Shown in pieces: positions 6,471 to 9,938 of a stretch of 9,938 bases of DNA. A program made the translations under genes and the position numbers. The notes beneath the pieces are model-generated. The model worked only from the letters and a program-made list of their open reading frames with translations, was not told the origin of the DNA and did no database searches. The DNA is taken from assembly GCA_026986355.1 (NCBI GenBank), contig JALSOO010000145.1, forward strand, positions 1 to 9,938, read 5' to 3'. Origin of the DNA: Campylobacteraceae bacterium. Lineage in GTDB: Bacteria; Campylobacterota; Campylobacteria; Campylobacterales; Sulfurovaceae. Position 1 is the first letter of the stretch. Each line of letters starts with the position of its first letter.

Positions 6471-7121
6471 ATGAATAAAAACCTCATCTTATCATCTATA
6501 ATGCTCTCCTCCTTTCTACTCTATTCAGGCTGTGCAGAAAAAGAGTTTCCAACTGCTACTGATAATTCTCACATAGATAATAACCTACCAACACCTCCTC
6601 CTGTAGCTGTAGAGAGCGTAGATGTTATAACAGATGTAAATCCTCCTCATAATACTCCCTATATACCTGATATTAAATATAGTCAAATGAAAACAGTTCA
6701 AGGAGGAACAATAAAAGTAGGAGAACATGCTAGAGGTTTTGAGTTTCCAGAATATAAAGGGAAAATTGTTCTATTAGAGTTTTTTGGGAAAGAGTGTCAC
6801 TACTGTTTTGAAGAGATGCCAATAATCAATAGAATTCAAGATAAATATAGAGATAGAGTAGCCATTATTGGAATTCAATCTACTGACCCTATGAAAGAAG
6901 GAGAAGCAGAACAACTGATACAAGAGCATAATATGAACTATCCTATAGTAGACCAAGATGAAGCGAAAAGTATCTTAATATATTTAAGAGATGTTTATGA
7001 ATGGCATGGTATATTACCCTATATAATGCTTATAAAAGATGGTCAAATCGAGCAAGTTTTCAAAGGAACAGAAAACTCCTTTGAAAATATATCAAGAGGG
7101 ATTGAAGATATCCCTCTTTAA
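6471..7121 (+). CDS. lipoprotein with thioredoxin fold (TlpA/ResA-like)
   Basis: The protein has 216 residues. The signal (about 4-20) ends in LLYSGC, making Cys21 the likely lipidated residue, although Tyr at -3 is an uncommon lipobox residue. A Pro-rich linker follows (about 39-66). The thioredoxin-like domain spans about 78-216: VLLEFFGKECHYCFEEMP carries the redox pair Cys109-His-Tyr-Cys112, AIIGIQSTDP is the following strand, and ILPYIMLIKDG carries the cis-Pro183 opposite the active site. These features fit TlpA/ResA-type thiol:disulfide oxidoreductases at the periplasmic face, which reduce or isomerise cysteines in client proteins such as apocytochromes. The client here is unknown. It lies opposite the Cys-rich metal permease, with stop codons sharing TTAA, so a link to metal-exposed thiols is possible but not shown. 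Confidence 0.85.
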   Translation: MNKNLILSSIMLSSFLLYSGCAEKEFPTATDNSHIDNNLPTPPPVAVESVDVITDVNPPHNTPYIPDIKYSQMKTVQGGTIKVGEHARGFEFPEYKGKIVLLEFFGKECHYCFEEMPIINRIQDKYRDRVAIIGIQSTDPMKEGEAEQLIQEHNMNYPIVDQDEAKSILIYLRDVYEWHGILPYIMLIKDGQIEQVFKGTENSFENISRGIEDIPL

Positions 7122-8188
7122 ATTGAGTTAAAACGATTATAAAAAGCAGAATCCTTAAAGATAAACCAACCTAATAGTATCCATAGTATGATACTACTCA
7201 ATAGTGTAAAAATACCTGCCGATTCATGCAGATGAATCAATGCTTTTGGGTCTATATCTGAAGTAGTAAAGATATAATCCAAAAGTAATCCAAAGAGGAT
7301 ACTTCCAATCACGATACTACCGAGATAGATATATAAAGAGCGTTTGCCCAATATCTTTTTAACTACACCTATGGTTACGGTATTGGTCGCAGGTCCTGCT
7401 GATAAAAATACAAATGCAGCTCCTGCTGATACACCTGAAAGCATCAATCCTGCAGCAATAGGCAAAGAAGCAGTAGCACAAACATACATAGGCACAGCAA
7501 TAATAATAACAATTATATATGATAACCAAGCATACTCAACTAAAATATCACTAAGATTTTTAGGAATAAGGATTGTAATTAATGCCCCTAAAACTAATCC
7601 CCATAATAGAGGTTTTGTTATATCTTTTAGAAGTGTTCCAAAAGCATAAGAGAAAACTCTTTGTATAAAATTCCCTTTTTTAGCTGATGAACCACAACAT
7701 GCACCTGCATTAGAACAACAGCTCTGCTCCTCTTTGGGCTTTTGCATTGAAAATTTAGGTGTGGCAACTGCCTCTTCTCTATCAAAAATATTGGTCAAAA
7801 CTCCTGCTACCATAGCAATTATCATAGAGGTTACAGCTCTATATATAGTAAATATCCAACCAAATATCCCATATGTTGCCATAATAGAGTCTACCCCTGT
7901 AATTGGTGTAGATATAAGAAAAGAGAGAGTTGCCCCTTTGGACGCTCCCGATTTTTTAATACTAGTAGCCAAAGGGATAACCCCACATGAACAGACAGGT
8001 AGAGGGATTCCAAAAAGTGTTGATTTTAGAACTGATAAGATATTCTCTTTGCCTAAATGTTTCGTAACCAAACTTTCAGGCACAAGCTCATGTAAAACAC
8101 CTGCAAAGAGAAGACCAAATAAAATATAGATTGCCATAGCATTACTTAAATCCATTAGGGCATCTATAAAAAGATTGATATATTCCAT
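7118..8188 (-). CDS. permease of the SO_0444 Cu/Zn efflux family (YraQ/UPF0718-like)
   Basis: The protein has 356 residues and is built from two halves of membrane helices (about 16-135 and 183-345). Each half carries a related Cys-containing helix: IPLPVCSCGVIPLA (61-74, Cys66 and Cys68) and VPMYVCATASLPIAAGLM (232-249, Cys237). The G/P-rich helices and ISTPITGVDS and SAGPATNT segments are typical of this permease family. The cytoplasmic or periplasmic linker between the halves holds QSCCSNAGACCGSS (155-168), with two vicinal Cys pairs (157-158 and 164-165) able to bind a soft metal. Export of Cu, Zn or a similar ion is known for the named family; the actual substrate here is inferred. AAGGA with 6-base spacing precedes the ATG. 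It follows the DUF234 gene by only 23 bases on the same strand, so the two may share a transcript. Confidence 0.8.
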   Translation of the reverse strand: MEYINLFIDALMDLSNAMAIYILFGLLFAGVLHELVPESLVTKHLGKENILSVLKSTLFGIPLPVCSCGVIPLATSIKKSGASKGATLSFLISTPITGVDSIMATYGIFGWIFTIYRAVTSMIIAMVAGVLTNIFDREEAVATPKFSMQKPKEEQSCCSNAGACCGSSAKKGNFIQRVFSYAFGTLLKDITKPLLWGLVLGALITILIPKNLSDILVEYAWLSYIIVIIIAVPMYVCATASLPIAAGLMLSGVSAGAAFVFLSAGPATNTVTIGVVKKILGKRSLYIYLGSIVIGSILFGLLLDYIFTTSDIDPKALIHLHESAGIFTLLSSIILWILLGWFIFKDSAFYNRFNSI

Positions 8189-8211
8189 TTTTTATCCTTT
8201 TTGAGACTATA

Positions 8212-9108
8212 TCACATGAAATATAACAAATCCTTAAAATCAACCAACTCAAACAATAATATATTTTTATCTTTAGAGTTTTTCAACTCATTTGAAAATC
8301 CACTTTTAGAAAATAAAGCAAAAACATCTGCATTTAGACCCGATTTTTCTGCTTTTTGTTTGAGTTTAGAGAGTTCACTTTTACAAACATGTCTATTGGT
8401 ATATTTACACTCTCCTAATATTATTCTACCATCTTTATGTCTTGCCAAAATATCAAACTCTGAATGAATATCCCAGTAGTTTCCATTGACTGTAATATGA
8501 TTATGGTAATAGTGTTCTAGTAGCTCTTGTGATAATTGTTCAAATACAAATGAATTTAATCTTGAGAAGTGCTGTTCAAAGTTTTCAAAAAATCTTTGGC
8601 TCTCTCCTCTAATTAAATCTTTATGATAGGGTTCTACAAAACCAAACCAAAAGCGATGAAAAGGATTTTTGAAACGAATCTTTGCTTCTATTTTATAAGT
8701 TCGTAATGACTTCTCTAACTTTTGATTTGGATATTTTTTGAGTGGGGCTTCTCTTGAGTGTTCAAACTCTATAACCCCAAACTCCTCTAGCTCTTCAAGT
8801 AGCTGTAACCCTAGAGTCTCTCCTACTCTTGCCTTTCTAAATATATTTGATAATCTACCATCTCCACGAGCCGTAGCAATAAGCAAAAAACGATATGGCT
8901 CTTCAATAAGATAGGTAGGAGATATAAGTTTATTTAAAACCCTATACTCCTCTACAAAATTAAAACGGATAATAGACTCAACATCATCAAAAAAATCAAG
9001 CTCTAAATACTCCTCTACACCTCCAAAAACTGAAAATAGTTCAATAAGTTGTTCTATCTCTAAATAAGCGAAATGGTTATAAAAGTTTTGAAATTTTGTT
9101 CTAATAAT
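8212..9108 (-). CDS. stand-alone DUF234 protein with PD-(D/E)XK nuclease-like domain; no ordinary start codon
   Basis: The frame is open from 9129 down to a TGA at 8212-8214. The upstream in-frame TAA is at 9130-9132. Between them the only ATG/GTG/TTG start is TTG 8886, but the 74 residues encoded upstream of it look genuine: FSVFGGVEEYLEL and LISPTYLIEEPYRF match the region before the winged helix in DUF234 proteins. I place the start at ATT 9106-9108, 6 bases after AGAGGG, giving 298 residues. After the winged helix (about 80-125), the C-terminal half has EFDILARHKDGRIILGECKYT with Asp and E-C-K spaced as in PD-(D/E)XK nucleases. The ATPase domain found in many DUF234 proteins is absent, as in the short Campylobacterota versions that I recall. 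It may be a working gene with AUU initiation, or a gene silenced by loss of its start. The biological role is unknown. Confidence 0.65.
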   Translation of the reverse strand: MIRTKFQNFYNHFAYLEIEQLIELFSVFGGVEEYLELDFFDDVESIIRFNFVEEYRVLNKLISPTYLIEEPYRFLLIATARGDGRLSNIFRKARVGETLGLQLLEELEEFGVIEFEHSREAPLKKYPNQKLEKSLRTYKIEAKIRFKNPFHRFWFGFVEPYHKDLIRGESQRFFENFEQHFSRLNSFVFEQLSQELLEHYYHNHITVNGNYWDIHSEFDILARHKDGRIILGECKYTNRHVCKSELSKLKQKAEKSGLNADVFALFSKSGFSNELKNSKDKNILLFELVDFKDLLYFM

Positions 9109-9128
9109 AGATTCCCTCTTTTTTATAT

Positions 9129-9134
9129 ATTATA
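9129..9134 (-). promoter_or_regulatory. -10 box for the DUF234 gene
   Basis: A perfect TATAAT on the minus strand is followed about 10 bases later by AGAGGG and then the proposed ATT start at 9108. It overlaps the in-frame TAA that closes the reading frame upstream. This arrangement of promoter, ribosome binding site and coding sequence argues that the gene begins here rather than being cut off from a longer one. Confidence 0.45.
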
Positions 9135-9253
9135 TTCTTTCTTTCTTATGACAAAAGAGTAAATCGTAAAAAATTAGTAAATAAGGTTTAAAATATACAC
9201 ACAATATAGAATAAAAAAATATATCTTTAAGCAAAATATTATTTTTTATAAGC

Positions 9254-9259
9254 TATAAC
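9254..9259 (+). promoter_or_regulatory. candidate -10 box for the thiC leader
   Basis: TATAAC lies 9 bases before the riboswitch, so transcription would begin close to 9266, just ahead of P1. No -35 box is clear. The stretch 9135-9250 upstream of it is A/T-rich and I see no gene, repeat or other signal in it. Confidence 0.4.
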
Positions 9260-9267
9260 TCTAATTC

Positions 9268-9356
9268 ATCTCTCGGGGTGCTACAGTCAATCCAAGACTA
9301 AAGCTGAGAATAACCCGTAGAACTTGAACTGGATAACCCCAGCGTAAGGAAGAGAA
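9268..9356 (+). promoter_or_regulatory. TPP riboswitch (THI element) aptamer
   Basis: All landmarks of the thiamine pyrophosphate aptamer are present in order. P1 pairs TCTCT (9269-9273) with AGAGA (9351-9355). P2 pairs GGGGT (9275-9279) with ACCC (9313-9316). The P3 hairpin is AGTC (9285-9288) with GACT (9296-9299). The pyrimidine sensor CTGAGA is at 9304-9309. P5 pairs CTGG (9329-9332) with CCAG (9339-9342) around GGATAA, followed by GCGTA. P4 reads CTT (9323-9325) with AAG (9346-9348) where the consensus has CCT with AGG, a compensated change that keeps the stem. It senses TPP and controls thiC downstream. Confidence 0.95.
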
Positions 9357-9386
9357 GTGTTTTTATGGTAAATATACTCTATCAAC

Positions 9387-9431
9387 TCTCCTCCTCCTAA
9401 TACATTATTTAATAAGATAAAATTATAGGAG
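9387..9431 (+). promoter_or_regulatory. riboswitch expression platform sequestering the thiC Shine-Dalgarno
   Basis: The pyrimidine tract CTCTCCTCCTCCTA (about 9386-9399) is complementary to TAGGAG (9426-9431), the thiC ribosome binding site: CTCCTA (9394-9399) pairs perfectly with it. The release arm could be GAGAAGT (9352-9358), the 3' side of P1, which can pair with ACTCTC (9385-9390) with one bulge. Ligand binding would hold P1 closed and leave the tract free to block the ribosome. The logic is inferred from base pairing. No convincing intrinsic terminator lies between the aptamer and thiC. Confidence 0.55.
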
Positions 9432-9437
9432 ATTATA

Positions 9438-9938
9438 ATGACCAAGAATTATAAAGATACACTAACCACCTCAAATGAGCTAATTACAAGAGAGCCATTT
9501 CCTGCCTCGAAAAAGATTTATGTAGAGGGTAAAATCCACAAAGATATTCGTGTACCAATGCGTGAGATTACACTTAGCGATGAGAGTAAACTTAGAGTTT
9601 ACGATACATCAGGAGTCTATACAGACCCATCTGTTGAGATAGATGTAGGACAAGGAATTACACCAATTAGAAAAGAGTGGATTTTAGCTCGTGGAGATGT
9701 AGAGGAGTATGAGGGACGAATTATGGTTCCTGATGATAATGGCTACTCAACAGATGAACAGCTTGATTTTGTAACAGCTGGGGCAAAAGGACTTGTAAGA
9801 ACACCACTTAGAGCCAAAAAAGATGAAAATGGAAAAGGGAGAAATGTATCTCAACTTTGGTATGCACGACAAGGGATTATTACACCAGAGATGGAGTTTA
9901 TTGCTATTCGTGAAAATCAAGATAGAGCAATGAGAGAG
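9438..9938 (+). CDS. thiC: phosphomethylpyrimidine synthase ThiC, 3' truncated by window edge
   Basis: The first 167 codons are present; the gene continues beyond the window. ThiC is a radical SAM enzyme that rearranges aminoimidazole ribotide (AIR) into HMP-phosphate, the pyrimidine half of thiamine. Recognisable N-terminal family segments are PFPASKKIYVEG (20-31), VPMREITL (39-46), VYDTSGVYTDP (54-64), GITPIRKEWI (73-82) and VSQLWYARQGIITPEMEF (137-154). The C-terminal CxxCxxxxC cluster motif lies outside the window, so activity cannot be judged. AGGAG (9427-9431) is 6 bases before the ATG. The TPP riboswitch directly upstream agrees with the assignment and implies repression when TPP is plentiful. 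Confidence 0.97.
   Translation, partial: MTKNYKDTLTTSNELITREPFPASKKIYVEGKIHKDIRVPMREITLSDESKLRVYDTSGVYTDPSVEIDVGQGITPIRKEWILARGDVEEYEGRIMVPDDNGYSTDEQLDFVTAGAKGLVRTPLRAKKDENGKGRNVSQLWYARQGIITPEMEFIAIRENQDRAMRE

Noticed and set aside
7344..8129. Two plus-strand ORFs (101 and 131 codons) opposite the permease
   Set aside because: They are antisense shadows of the permease frame, with no ribosome binding site and no family resemblance.
8201..8467. 88-codon plus-strand ORF opposite the end of the DUF234 gene
   Set aside because: The minus strand here encodes the conserved EFDILARHKDG...GECK nuclease-like motif; the plus frame has no recognisable feature.
8212..8886. Annotating the DUF234 gene from TTG 8886 only
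   Set aside because: It would cut away 74 residues that continue the family pattern, and no good ribosome binding site precedes TTG 8886, whereas TATAAT and AGAGGG precede ATT 9108.
1..9938. Mobile elements, CRISPR arrays, tRNA or rRNA genes, toxin-antitoxin or defence modules
   Set aside because: Reading both strands I found no terminal inverted repeats with a transposase, spaced direct repeats, cloverleaf or rRNA-like segments. The DUF234 nuclease-like protein alone is not enough to call a defence system.

Overview
The window comes from a low-GC Gram-negative bacterium, most probably a Campylobacterota member of the Sulfurimonas/Sulfurovum/Arcobacter type. The signs are the A/T-rich codon use, AAGGA-type ribosome binding sites, TATAAT-like -10 boxes without clear -35 boxes, tightly packed genes, a class II DAHP synthase, MutS2, a stand-alone DUF234 protein of a type I recall from this phylum, and thiC behind a TPP riboswitch. 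The genus is an inference from gene content and protein style; no rRNA or other decisive marker is present.

Layout. 1-159 is the end of mutS2 (Smr domain). 160-329 is a spacer with a possible patatin-like remnant and a good -10 box. 330-2243 is a three-gene plus-strand operon: a membrane-anchored TPR-like protein resembling YfgM, a lipoprotein beta-propeller resembling BamB, and a small unknown protein. It meets head-on a minus-strand murein L,D-transpeptidase-type gene (2240-2872). 3065-4893 is a two-gene plus-strand operon: an acidic amino acid:cation symporter of the GltPh family and a small lipoprotein, closed by a hairpin. 4927-6270 (minus) is class II DAHP synthase, the entry step of the shikimate pathway. 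6471-7121 (plus) is a lipoprotein with a thioredoxin fold, which meets a minus-strand SO_0444-type metal permease (7118-8188). Just upstream of the permease on the same strand is a DUF234/PD-(D/E)XK protein (8212-9108) whose reading frame has no ATG, GTG or TTG where the start should be. 9130-9437 holds promoter elements and a TPP riboswitch, followed by the first 167 codons of thiC.

Most of the window is core metabolism and envelope biology rather than an accessory island. I see no insertion sequence, integrase, CRISPR array, toxin-antitoxin pair, tRNA or rRNA. The points most worth a second look are the missing start codon of the DUF234 gene (possible AUU initiation), the YfgM-BamB-like gene pair with a third unknown partner, the Asn-to-Ser change in the cation-binding motif of the symporter, the anti-Shine-Dalgarno platform of the thiC riboswitch, and a small patatin-like relic after mutS2. 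I do not find a convincing new multi-gene system.
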